A stretch of 64,000 nucleotides of DNA, taken from NCBI RefSeq assembly GCF_000340215.1, contig NW_006921532.1:9701172-9765171 (forward strand). The letters are read 5' to 3'. The notes under the pieces were generated by a model that did no database searches, was not told the DNA's origin, and saw nothing but the letters and a program-made list of their open reading frames with translations. The position numbers were made by a program, and so were the translations under genes. This document shows positions 55,031 to 64,000 of the stretch, piece after piece; within the stretch, counting starts at the first letter, position 1; the number at the start of each line of letters is the position of its first letter. The DNA comes from Pseudocercospora fijiensis CIRAD86. Lineage: Eukaryota > Ascomycota > Dothideomycetes > Mycosphaerellales > Mycosphaerellaceae.

Positions 55031-57577
55031 ATGCAGCGAGTCAAGAATGTAGACTATGATGAGGATGACCTATACTCGGACGAAGAAGGCTATGAAGATG
55101 GACAGGACGCTCAAGGATACACAGCGGAAGACAAGGACAACTTTGCCAACTTGACGCCGGTTGTGCGTGCAGAGCTCGAAGAAAATGGCATTCAGGCCAC
55201 ATCGGCACAGATTGAAGAGGCGCTGTGGCATTACTACTGGGATGTGGGCAAGAGCGTAGCATACCTCAAGAACTCGAGAACACCCCGGCAATCACAACCG
55301 CAGCAGCAGCACGAATCTAAGAAGAATAAGCCTAAGAGCAAATTCGACGAGGCTCAGCAGAAAAGCGCGGACATAGCAGGTGAGCCAGAGACTGTTCCTT
55401 CATTTCTCTCAATCGGACCACCCATACTGGATGCATCAGCACATGCAGAAGCAGATCGATGCGCGCACTTCCTAACGAAGCCTCGACAACCTTTCGCCAA
55501 CCATCTCCCAGCAGAAGCGAAGATGTTGCCTCCCAGATCAGCTGCGGAATGGTTCAAGGATACACCGTGGACCAATGTTCCGGACGAGGACTTGGCCAGC
55601 ATAACAGCTACTCGACTAGTGCGTCCAGCGCCTCGTCTTTTAGGAGGGTCGTCGAAGCTTGCAAAGCTTGCTGAGGAGAGAAAGAGGAAAGCTGCGGCAA
55701 GTCAGCAATCGCCGCAGCCGACGTCAAATGATGCACTCAGCTCCCTAGATCGTCTCAGCCGAGCGAATGATGGGAAGGAAAATTCTGTTCCCGTGCCAAA
55801 AATGGAGCCAAAGAGGTATCCCATTCGCAGGAAGAAGGAGCCTTCGCCTCCACCACGAGAGCCTACTCCGCCTCCAGAAGAACCCAGGGAACTCCTGCCT
55901 GATCTACGCGCATCGCCGACTGCTTTCGGCCAGACTCTTTCTACAAGCCCGGCATCATTCAGCGGAGCACAGGTGATGACTTTACAAGATCTGCTTGGAA
56001 GCAGCTCTGCTACAAATCCATTCGAGGGTCCATCGCCTGATGACGTCGTTTCCAGAGCGCAAGAGCGTAGCAAAGGATTGAACAAGTAATCGTGCTGACT
56101 GAAAAATTCACCAGAGAAAGCAAAAGCTACACAACCAACGAATGGCCTGGCGAAGAAGACTGAAGCACTAAAGCTGGACGCAACATCAGCTCCGGCGCAG
56201 CCTAAGCTCAAAAGCAAAGGCCTCGATGTGCCATCGATATGGGACAGGGAGAAGTTCAAGCGAGGGTCTGCAGCATTTGTTGTCATCGGCCACGTTGACC
56301 ATGGCAAGAGTACGCTCATGGGCCGCCTGTTGCTCGATACAGGCGCAGTGACACAACGAGACATAGATAAGTAAGTAGAGATGCTTGTGACCCGCTACGT
56401 CTGCAATTCTGACAGCAATAGATACAAAAAGCAAGCGACAGAAATGGGCAAGGCGTCATTTGCGCTGGCGTGGGTTATGGATACTGGCTCGGAGGAGCGT
56501 GCTCGTGGCGTCACTGTAGATATCGCCCAGCATCACTTCAGCACAGACAGTATGGACTTCACCATTCTCGACGCGCCGGGACATCGCGATTTTGTGCCCA
56601 ACATGATTGGTGGTGCATCGATGGCAGACCTTGCTGTTCTTGTTGTTGACGCAAATCAACTAGAGTCAGGGATGAAAGGGCAAACGAGGGAGCACATTCT
56701 ACTGGCACATGCGGTCGGCTTGCGACGCATAGTCGTAGCCGTCAACAAGCTGGACGCTACTACACCAGCCTGGAGCGAGGAAGCCTTTCGAAATGTGAGG
56801 GACGAAGTTCTCAAACTGCTCGCGAAAACTGGCTTCTCCAGAGACAACATAGCGGTCATCCCTTGCAGTGGGCTGAGCGGCGAGAACGTTGTCTCTGCTC
56901 CCTCAGAACACTCGGAGGCAGCCTGGGTTCGGGCGAAACATCCTACGTTGTTGCAACAGCTAGAGAAATCATCAGCATCGTCCAATGTCTCGGTAGAGCT
57001 TGTCAAAGCACCAGCTCGCATGCAGATTGCGGATGTTTTTCGAGGCGGGATTACCAATCCCATTTCAATCTCCGGGCTGCTACGTAATGGTAGCCTGCAG
57101 ACAGGCGACACAATCATCGTTCAACCCAGTGGAGAAAGTGCTTCGATCAAGGGTATTGAGGTTCGGGGAACGAGTAAAGAGTGGACAGTGGCTGGGCAAA
57201 TACCGACTCTGCACTTACAAGACATCGACGCACAGCATTTGCGCAGTGGAGACGTCGCCTGTGGAGAAGAGAAGGCTGTGAAGGTTGTCAAGAACGTCAT
57301 TGCGCAAGTGACTGCTTTCGAACCTTTACTGCCACAAGAAGCTGATGTGCACATTGGGCGTCTTCACGTGCCGGGGCTTATCAGTCAATTGTTCAGCACA
57401 ATGAACGCTAGAGATGAGGTTATCAGGAAGAAGCCCAGAATTGTCAAGGCTGGCCAAAGGGCTGTCATCCGGCTGGGCCTTGATGATGGTGTGCCGCTGG
57501 AAGCTGGCGACCGGATCGTGCTGAGGAGTAAAGGCAACACCATTGCTGCAGGGACAGTCCAGCAAGTAGGCAGCTAA
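55031..57577 (+). CDS. HBS1: Hbs1-type ribosome-rescue GTPase, 815 aa, three exons
   Basis: Hbs1 with Dom34/Pelota splits stalled ribosomes (no-go and nonstop decay). Model: join(55031..56066,56115..56370,56422..57577), 2448 nt. The N-terminal HBS1_N helical domain is at about 45-85 ('[21 protein letters not shown]'), followed by a long disordered Pro/Ser/Lys linker. The G domain is complete: P-loop G-H-V-D-H-G-K-S at 404-411, 'RGVTVD' switch I, D-A-P-G-H from 481, N-K-L-D at 539-542. Domains 2 and 3 of the EF-Tu fold follow to the C-terminus. Intron 1 (48 nt) uses a weak donor GTAGCA but has a good branch site (GCTGACT) and is the only choice I found that keeps frame; intron 2 (51 nt) has GTAAGT. 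No eRF3-type N-terminal domain, so Hbs1 rather than Sup35. Confidence 0.93.
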
Positions 57578-57943
57578 ATCATGACAAATTATACTTCAAA
57601 ACATGTCAATACAAACGGTCGGAGTCCGTCTCTCGATTGTGAAATATTGAATACTGTAAGAGCGTCATTTCGGTTCGCACGTGGTAACACGGCCGCCCTG
57701 CACATGCCAAGCCAATGATGCCCGACCCTGACCCTGACTGTATTGACGTCCGGGAGCGTTCTTTCAACCCGACCTCACTTTCTGGACGATTTGTGAACGT
57801 GGTCGTGCAATACGCTGCAGCAGTCAGCGGTTTGGATCTGTTCATCACATTGGAAGCACTGGCCTCCCGATCGCTGGGTCACTGTCTAGGCTGCAGGAAC
57901 ACCTTTACGTATTGCATCTACAATCGCAGAGACCACCGCCAAA
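57578..57943. other. Intergenic, 366 bp
   Basis: HBS1 3' flank and ArfGAP promoter in tandem orientation. Nothing else seen. Confidence 0.6.
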
Positions 57944-59665
57944 ATGTCTAGGCGGCCTGGAGCAGGGCCAGATAAGGCAGAGCAGAACCGCGCGACGCTC
58001 AAGCAGCTGGTCAAGCTCGAGTCGAACAAGAGCTGCGCCGACTGCAAGCGAAACAAGCACCCGAGATGGGCGAGTTGGAATATCGGTGTGTTCGTCTGCA
58101 TTCGTTGCTCTGGCATCCACCGCGGGATGGGCACACATATCTCGCGTGTCAAGTCCGTAGACCTTGACTCCTGGACAGACGAACAGATGCAGAGCATGCT
58201 ACGGTGGGGCAACGCAAGAGCGAACAAGTATTGGGAACACAAGCTGGCTGAAGGCCATGTACCCAACGAGGCCAAGATTGAGAACTTCATTCGTACAAAA
58301 TACGATAGCAAAAGATGGTGCATGGATGGACCAATACCTGACCCGAGCACGCTGGACGATGGAGAAGATAACGATGATGTGCCGTTGAACGTGGTGCAGC
58401 AGCAAGTCAAAGAGCGTGAACGAAGCGCGAGTATCAGGAATGGTCAGGCTCCAGCTGCGGGCATACCACAGCCACCAAGGCAGAGGCAACCACAGCCAGA
58501 TTTATTTGGTGATATACCTGAACCTACTGTGAACCAACCTGCTCGACCTAGCACTACGGAGCCAGCTGTGAGCAGACCTGCGCCTCCCAAAGCTGCTGCA
58601 AAGCCGGGTGAGAGCTTACTAGGACTCGATTTCTTCGGTGGAACGCAATCTGCTTCACCAGCACGACCCTCGAGCACTGGACCGAACGCGGGTGGCGGTA
58701 GGACTGATCTGAAGCAATCTATCCTGTCACTGTACGCTTCAAAGCCCGCGCCTGCGCCATCGCAGCCTGCAGCCAGCGCCTTTTCAGGTATGCAGTCGCC
58801 CATGCAGTCTCCTCTCACGTCTCCCACCCAATCCAACGCACAGGCGCTTGGTGGGCTTGGAGACGCCTTTGGAGGTCTTTCATTCAACAGCCCGCCCGCC
58901 CAAGCGAAGCCAGCGCCATTCTCCAACTTTGCGCCTCCAAGTGGACACTCACGGCAAGCATCGACCCAGAAGGCTTCAACGCTGAGCGGAGGTGGTTTCT
59001 TTGATGCTAAGCCAGCTCCTCCGCCCAAGCAGACATCTCCAGCACCCGCCCCTGCCAATAGACAAGCAAGCAACAGCTTTGGGGCTGATTTTGGCGATTT
59101 CTCGTCTGCCGCGCCTGTCACGTCGGCCAAGAGTCCACCCGTGAACACTAGCAGCATGGGTGATCTCTTTGATATGTCGGCACCTGCACCGCCACCCAAG
59201 CCTGCTGCGCCAACAAACAACCCACCTCCTATTCAAACGGCAAAATATTCTGCGTTCAACCTCTCTCAGCCAGCACCTGCACCAGCCGCTCCAAAGCCAG
59301 CTACCACGACAACATTTTCGAATGCCAATGTCTGGGATTCAAACGATGCTTGGGCAACGCCAGACCAGCCCTCAACAGCCGCCGCTATTTCAAAGCCAGC
59401 TCCGCAACGCTCATCGATATCTTCGCCATCCTTCAAGTCCAATCCAGCACCGGCTGTAACTACGTCCGCTTTTGACTCAGGCTGGGGCGATGCAGAAGCA
59501 GCGAAGCCGGCCAACACGTCGACCAGCGTTGGCGGGTTCAGTGTCCAGCAGGATGAAGAATTCGGAGGATGGTCGCACGCAAGTCCCGTAGCACAGACTC
59601 CGGGCGGTGCAAAGTCGGGCGGCGTTAATAATACTGACGACTTGTTTGGCAACGTCTGGGGATAG
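57944..59665 (+). CDS. AGE2: ArfGAP of the Age2/SMAP type, 573 aa
   Basis: ArfGAPs speed GTP hydrolysis on Arf proteins and so control coat shedding at trans-Golgi and endosome. Residues 20-135 form the ArfGAP domain: zinc ligands C31, C34, C52, C55 (17 residues between the pairs, as in Age2), W-A-S-W-N after the first pair, and the catalytic Arg at 60 in I-H-R-G. 'KSVDLDSWT' and 'GNARANKYWE' follow as in the family. The remaining ~430 residues are Pro/Ala/Ser-rich with repeated 'LFG', 'GDLFD' and 'F-G-x-x-F' type motifs that may bind clathrin or adaptors. Single exon; start context GCCAAAATG. The yeast orthologue is shorter (298 aa), so the long tail is a filamentous fungal trait. The symbol is by domain similarity. 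Confidence 0.88.
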   Translation: MSRRPGAGPDKAEQNRATLKQLVKLESNKSCADCKRNKHPRWASWNIGVFVCIRCSGIHRGMGTHISRVKSVDLDSWTDEQMQSMLRWGNARANKYWEHKLAEGHVPNEAKIENFIRTKYDSKRWCMDGPIPDPSTLDDGEDNDDVPLNVVQQQVKERERSASIRNGQAPAAGIPQPPRQRQPQPDLFGDIPEPTVNQPARPSTTEPAVSRPAPPKAAAKPGESLLGLDFFGGTQSASPARPSSTGPNAGGGRTDLKQSILSLYASKPAPAPSQPAASAFSGMQSPMQSPLTSPTQSNAQALGGLGDAFGGLSFNSPPAQAKPAPFSNFAPPSGHSRQASTQKASTLSGGGFFDAKPAPPPKQTSPAPAPANRQASNSFGADFGDFSSAAPVTSAKSPPVNTSSMGDLFDMSAPAPPPKPAAPTNNPPPIQTAKYSAFNLSQPAPAPAAPKPATTTTFSNANVWDSNDAWATPDQPSTAAAISKPAPQRSSISSPSFKSNPAPAVTTSAFDSGWGDAEAAKPANTSTSVGGFSVQQDEEFGGWSHASPVAQTPGGAKSGGVNNTDDLFGNVWG

Positions 59666-59934
59666 ACCGTTCAGACGTTGTTCTCTTGGCTTTGAAAGCC
59701 ACGAAGCCGGATTTAAGTACACGAAGACATTTGCACACGAAGCGTAGGCTCCTTCGATATAAGTTGTGAACATGTGCGTATGCATGCATTCGTTCCCCAT
59801 ATCGCGTGATGCCATTCATGCTGTGTCGTGCTTTCCTTGAATATCTTCCCCACCAACTCGTATGACTGATGAACTCCGCAACTCCTCGCTAAAACATGTC
59901 TTGACATTGCTTCCTTGTCACTCCGAGTGCTGCT

Positions 59935-60282
59935 TTAGAAAATCCAACTCAGTATCCAATACGCCACCATAACCACAGCGATTATGATAGCCGCGAGTTT
60001 AAATATGGCCACCTTGTTTCCCTGTCCTGCCATGACCCCGAGCCTCCTCGCGGATCCTTTCAGAGAAGTCGTCATTGATGAGAAGGTATCGGAGGTGGAG
60101 TCAAGGACTCCTTGATCGCGCGCATTGTCGTAGATGTCGATAGTCACGCTACGAAGTTGGGAGACTTTGGCGGAAAGGGAGGAGAGAGAATCGTTGTTTT
60201 GTCTAGAGGGCGCTTGTCAATAGGTTCTTGTAGGATGGAATGGGACTGCTGCTTACCTTTCGCGCTCGTACGCTTCAGACAT
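59935..60282 (-). CDS. SFT1: Sft1-type Qc-SNARE, 97 aa, two exons
   Basis: Sft1 is a Golgi Qc-SNARE for retrograde intra-Golgi fusion. Model: complement(join(59935..60202,60257..60282)), 294 nt; the first exon is only 26 nt and would be missed by frame searches. The 54-nt intron has donor GTAAGC and acceptor CTAG. The protein starts MSEAYERE, then 'LSSLSAKVSQLRSVTIDI', a SNARE motif (about residues 15-70) with 'LDSTSDTF', and a C-terminal membrane anchor (about 76-97, 'LAAIIIAVVMVAYWILSWIF'). Length equals that of yeast Sft1 (97 aa). It shares a promoter region with the Ysc84-like gene and converges on the ArfGAP gene with 269 bp between stops. Bet1 is the close alternative; the short N-terminus favours Sft1. 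Confidence 0.9.
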
Positions 60283-60718
60283 GCTGGGCTAGGCAGGGTA
60301 CGGCAGGGCAAGAGGAGAGGGTGTGAGAGTGAAGGGTTGATGTCGAGGGTCGTACTGTGAACGCTCGTCGGTAGTAGACTCCCACGACAAGGAACTTCGG
60401 TGGCTTCGGAACGGCACGGCAGCGCGCGCGTGCGTTCGGTCATCAGCTGCTCCGCAGTTTTTCCAAGCCATTGCTACGCTACGCTACGCTACGCTACGCT
60501 ACGTAATATGCGTGTGGCTGTGTTCGACACCCATCTTGCCCTGCCATCCTGCACGCCTGCAAGACTCCTACTGTACACGCAATGCGCGTCGCGGGCGAAC
60601 TGGATTCGCGGTGACCAGGCGGCAGCGACAAACATTGGATCAGCTTACAAGTATTCGTGCTGCGATCAGAAGCGTTTTGCGACTGGGAGAGTGCAAACAC
60701 CACAGCCGCCCGCCCGAC
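60283..60718. promoter_or_regulatory. Divergent promoter region SFT1 / YSC84-like
   Basis: 436 bp between two start codons. Contains six units of the pentamer GCTAC (60473-60502). Both 5' UTRs lie here. Core elements not recognised. Confidence 0.65.
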
Positions 60719-61973
60719 ATGCCGATCCTCAACAACCCGCTGCCGTCGTCGATGCGCAGTAAGTCCATCGCGCTCCGCTCATACCATACCACACGCTGCC
60801 ACAGCTTTGGATCTGACGTGGTAAACCACAGGTGAATGCAAGAAATGCGGTCGCATCCTCGCCTCGTTCATCGATCCTCGACAAGCCTTCGGTCCAGACA
60901 AAGTCATCCCGCCATCGATCCTCGCCAATGCAAAAGGTCTCGCCATCCTCACGGTCTTCAAGGCCGGCTTCTTGGGCTCGGGTCGATTCGGTAGCGGCGT
61001 GGTCGTTGCTCGTCTAGCTGACGGAACCTGGTCTGCACCATCAGCTATCGGAACAGTAGGCGGCGGTTTTGGAGGTCAGATTGGATTCGAGCTGACTGAC
61101 TTCGTCTTCATCCTCAATGATGCCGCTGCGGTAAAGACCTTCGCTCAGGTCGGATCTTTGACTTTGGGTGGAAATGTCAGTATTGCTGCTGGACCCGTCG
61201 GCCGCAATGCCGAGGCTGCTGGCGCTGCCAGCTTGAGGAGCGTATCTGGAATATTCGCATACAGTAAGACCAAAGGCTTATTTGCAGGTGTCAGTCTGGA
61301 GGGCAGTGTACTCATTGAGCGGAGAGATGCCAACGAGAAGATGTACAACCGGAAGCTCACAGCTCGTGAACTTCTGGGAGGAAATGTGCCTGTACCACCT
61401 CAAGCTGAGCCATTGATGCGCGTGCTGAACACGAGAGTCTTTGCTGGAGCGGGATACAGAGATGATCAGATGTACAACGACGTCCCGGTCTATGACGACG
61501 CACATGACGATGTGGTGTGGCAAGGCAGGACTGGAACTGGGTTCAACGAAGGTGTGCGGACGGATCGAACTGGTAGTTTTGGACAGGCGCCACAACGAGC
61601 TTCGACCTTTGATGAATACTACGGCAGCCGCGCCAACCCAAACGAGACTTTCGATTCCATGCAGACTCGCAGTCGGTCATCAACGCTCGGTGATCAGTCA
61701 GATTACACTTACAGCGACCGGAAAGGCCCAGCACCTGGCCGGCCGTCAGCACCTAAGCCTGCGTTCGGAAGCACTGGCAAGTTCCCAACCGCTCAGCCTG
61801 GGCAAGCTATTGCGAAGTTCACATTCGATGCCGACCAGCCTGGTGATCTTGGCTTCAAGAAAGGCGAGGTCATTACCATCGTCAAGCGCACAGAGAACGA
61901 AGCAGATTGGTGGACTGGCCGGATTGGTGAACGCCTTGGAATCTTTCCCAGCAATTATGTCGAGCTTGTATAG
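60719..61973 (+). CDS. LSB3: Ysc84/Lsb3-type SYLF-SH3 protein, 393 aa, two exons
   Basis: Proteins of this type bind actin and phosphoinositides through the SYLF domain and partner Las17/Sla1-class proteins through SH3 at endocytic actin patches. Model: join(60719..60758,60832..61973), 1182 nt; a 40-nt first exon joins by a 73-nt intron with GTAAGT donor. The N-terminus 'MPILNNPLPSSMRSECKKCGRIL' leads into SYLF (about residues 10-230; 'PPSILANAKGLAILTVFKAGFLGSG', 'GTVGGGFGGQIG', 'SKTKGLFAGVSLEGS'). A disordered linker follows. The SH3 domain is at about 335-393 with 'ALYDF'-type start 'AKFTFDADQPGDLGFKKGE', 'W-W-T-G' and 'G-I-F-P-S-N-Y-V'. LSB3 and YSC84 are yeast paralogues and cannot be told apart here. 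Confidence 0.93.
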
Positions 61974-62480
61974 ACCACAGAGGCATCACGAAGTGGAATG
62001 GAACGCCTTGGCTGCTTGGATTCACGGTCTCCTATACCCATGGCTGCGCAGATACGACTTTGGTTTGATGCAGTTACTGAGAGGCCGTGCATTGATGAGA
62101 AATGAAAATTGTAGATAGAGCGACTTTGATGATGAGCTTTCCTTGATATTAGCATAGCGTACCTGTACTCCTGGGTGGCAGTAGTGCTCTACCGTCTTGC
62201 AGCTGGACATCATCAAGTTACCACTCGTGTGCCTTCGCCATCAGCGTCCTGCCTGCTCGGACCGCAAGCTGGTCCGTGAAAGTCCAACCACCTCGCACCC
62301 CCACTTCCCGCGAGACAATGTGATCCACGCTTCAATGTGTATTGTGCCACTCATCAGTCAATGAAACAATCGAAGCATTCTCTAGTTTTTTTCGACTCGC
62401 TATCCTTCTGTCAAACGTAACGCATCCCTCTCCACAAGCAGTCCAGAGGATACGACGCAGCGCACATCCCTTTCTCGGCG
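61974..62480. other. Intergenic, 507 bp
   Basis: 3' flank of the SYLF-SH3 gene and promoter of the next gene. Nothing conserved recognised. Confidence 0.55.
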
Positions 62481-63560
62481 ATGCAAGCAATGTCACGAAG
62501 CGGCCATAGACCAGTAGACAATAAAGCGCCTATTGAAGCCAGAATGAATGCTCGTTTCGCTGCGATTGAAACCAGCATAGATGGCATTGGCGAAGGTGGG
62601 TAATAATCCCAGCACAATTCGACCATAGCTAGCTAACATTGCAAAGCGTACAACCAAGTCGCAGAAGGTTGCACTGAGATTGAGAGACGACTCGAGGGTC
62701 TGGAGAATTCACTCGCAGATGTTAGAAGTCGTCAGCATGAGACAACGTCGTCGGTCAAGCAAGTCAAGGCAATCAAGCAAAAAGTCGATTCGATCGAATT
62801 CGATATCAAAACTTTGATCAGCGGACGTCTGGACGAGCACGACAAGGCCATCAAAGATCTTACCCGGAACGCTCAAAGTCAGGGACCGAAGGATGTCGAT
62901 GGGATCTTGGAAAGTGTACTCTTACGACTACAGCAGCTCGAGAAGACTCCCCCTACAACGTCCACCTTGTCAACCACTGCTCTAGCTCAAGCCCTTCTCG
63001 ATCGTCTCAAGAAGGACGAGACTATCGAAGAGGAAGAGCTTGCTCTGGGACTTCGGAAAATCCTGGGCATACAGACGTTTCGGAACTTCTTGCGGGCCAG
63101 ACCGAAGTTCCCAGAACTTGCCAGACCAAGTGACGCAGAATCAAGCCGATCACCACAGCGAAGACCCAAATTCCCAGGTGGAATGCCGAAGAAGGCGCCT
63201 TATAGGCTCAAAAAACCAGAGGTTTACCACATCAAATCTCGAAAACATCAGATTCAAGCTGAGAGAGAAGCTCGTGCGAGAAAGAGGAAACGATCATCTT
63301 CAAAGTCCAGCTTGCCTGCTGCTGCTGCTGCTGATAGTGATAATGGTAATGATGCACGCTCCGCAGGTGTGAGGCGTTCTCGGGTCCTGTCGTCGAGACC
63401 GGAGACAGTTGAAGACCCAGTGATTGATGAACGGTTTGGCGAGGGTGGACAGCAACGTCGGCGGTCAGGTAGAGCATCCAAACCGGCACAATTAGCTGCT
63501 GGAACTGTCTCGTGGGCTCAAGCGAGGGTGTTGAAGAAGCAAAGGTTGGGTCGCGCTTGA
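62481..63560 (+). CDS. Second coiled-coil protein with C-terminal RRRSGR..KP motif, 336 aa
   Basis: Model: join(62481..62595,62665..63560), 1011 nt. Donor GTGGGT at 62596, branch site GCTAAC near 62633, acceptor CAG at 62664 (an AAG acceptor at 62658 would add two residues). Residues about 20-130 are coiled coil ('RMNARFAAIETSIDGIGE', 'EIERRLEGLENSLADVRSR', 'QKVDSIEFDIKTLI'). A basic Lys/Arg-rich part with likely nuclear signals ('KKAPYRLKKPEVY', 'ARKRKRSSSK') is at about 190-240. The end carries R-R-R-S-G-R-x-x-K-P-x5-A-G-T-V-S-W-A-Q at about 303-325. The gene at 31439-32566 has the same plan and the same last motif, so the two may be distant paralogues. No function known. Confidence 0.72.
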
Positions 63561-63724
63561 TCTGCGCATTGTGCGGTTTGAACTTCTTCCTTCCCTCAGA
63601 CGTATTGCTTTAGCGCAGGCGTTTGGAGCCTTTGGGCCCGGAAACTGTACCAGGTACTATGAGCCATGCTAGGCATTTCGGAATGGACCTCTCGGACAGC
63701 CGATCGTGTATCGGTTTGAATTCT
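63561..63724. other. Convergent 3' gap
   Basis: 164 bp between the stop codons of the coiled-coil gene and the dehydrogenase gene; no feature seen. Confidence 0.6.
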
Positions 63725-64000
63725 CTACAGGGGCACTGTTAATGGATTCATGACACTAGTACCACCATCGACCACAATATTTTGTCCTGTAATATAACTT
63801 GAGAAGCCAGAGGCGAGGAAACCTGCTACTCTTCCAACTTCAGACGGCAGTCCTGCTCTTTCCAAACCTACCATCTGCTTCTGCACCTCTTTCGATTGTA
63901 GTCTACTCGGAGGTAGCTGATGCTCCAGACCTCTTCGATCCAGATTCTGCAGATCCACCCCGATGTCGATTTGTCCTGGACTGATACAATTGATTCTTAC
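63725..64000 (-). CDS. Short-chain dehydrogenase/reductase, C-terminal 91 residues, cut by window edge
   Basis: Minus-strand frame open from the window end to TAG at 63725-63727. Visible SDR features: 'VRINCISPGQI' (family R-V-N-x-I-x-P-G, after the catalytic Tyr-Lys which is outside the window), 'ERAGLPSEVGRVAGFLAS' and 'YITGQNIVVDGGTSV', the usual classical SDR end with the D-G-G motif. The product is an NAD(P)-dependent oxidoreductase; substrate cannot be told from the C-terminus. The Rossmann part and catalytic residues lie right of 64000. Composition is normal, with no RIP. Confidence 0.88.
   Translation of the reverse strand, partial: VRINCISPGQIDIGVDLQNLDRRGLEHQLPPSRLQSKEVQKQMVGLERAGLPSEVGRVAGFLASGFSSYITGQNIVVDGGTSVMNPLTVPL

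Noticed and set aside
56067..56116. Frameshift or pseudogene in HBS1 at the end of the first long frame
   Set aside because: A 48-nt intron with a branch site restores the frame and all GTPase motifs are intact.

Overview
The window reads as a filamentous ascomycete (Pezizomycotina) chromosome arm, most like a Dothideomycete, though I cannot name the species. The evidence is short 47-155 nt introns with GTAAGT-type donors, fungal forms of Sec10, Hbs1, Sft1, Ysc84 and an Age2-type ArfGAP, and transposon blocks carrying a strong repeat-induced point mutation (RIP) imprint. In those blocks CpA/TpG is scarce, TpA is abundant, Gln and Trp codons are turned into TAA/TAG, and copies of one element differ almost only by C/T and G/A transitions.

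Layout: (1) 1-31,150 is a transposon block. A chromodomain Ty3/gypsy element 'A' (+, 1-6103, 5' end outside the window) sits in the 3' LTR of a second gypsy family 'B' (outer copy, -, 6104-30642). Outer B is split by a second B copy (8275-25560, 5-bp target duplication TTAAT). That inner copy is split in turn by a ~10 kb Helitron (9171-19131, +) whose 2,499-codon Rep/helicase frame is still free of net indels. Outer B also contains a 3' fragment of a third gypsy family, a 100-N gap and an odd sequence at the gap edge. (2) 31,439-41,389 is a gene island: a coiled-coil protein with a C-terminal RRRSGR..KP motif (-), exocyst Sec10 (-), a secreted S28 serine peptidase (+, five exons) and a TCO89-like protein (+). 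(3) 41,640-52,140 is a second transposon block: a RIP-degraded hAT transposase gene (-) split by a complete B copy (42930-50406, +, TSD CGTAA), which contains a 382-bp hAT-type MITE (TSD GCTTTTAA) with almost no RIP damage. (4) 52,140-64,000 is a second gene island: a small GPI-anchored wall protein, Hbs1, an ArfGAP, Sft1, a Ysc84/Lsb3-like SYLF-SH3 protein, a second coiled-coil RRRSGR..KP protein, and the C-terminus of a short-chain dehydrogenase cut by the window edge.

The genes are mostly housekeeping. Sec10, Sft1, the ArfGAP and the Ysc84-like protein all act in vesicle traffic or cortical actin, Hbs1 in ribosome rescue and the TCO89-like protein probably in TORC1 signalling. They are not a pathway cluster; the order looks like ordinary fungal gene islands between transposon blocks. 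The most interesting items are the intact-frame Helitron with asymmetric inverted ends, an antisense-coded protein inside element A, a conserved gag/pol -1 shift in family B, the late MITE that escaped RIP, and two coiled-coil proteins in separate islands that share a C-terminal motif.
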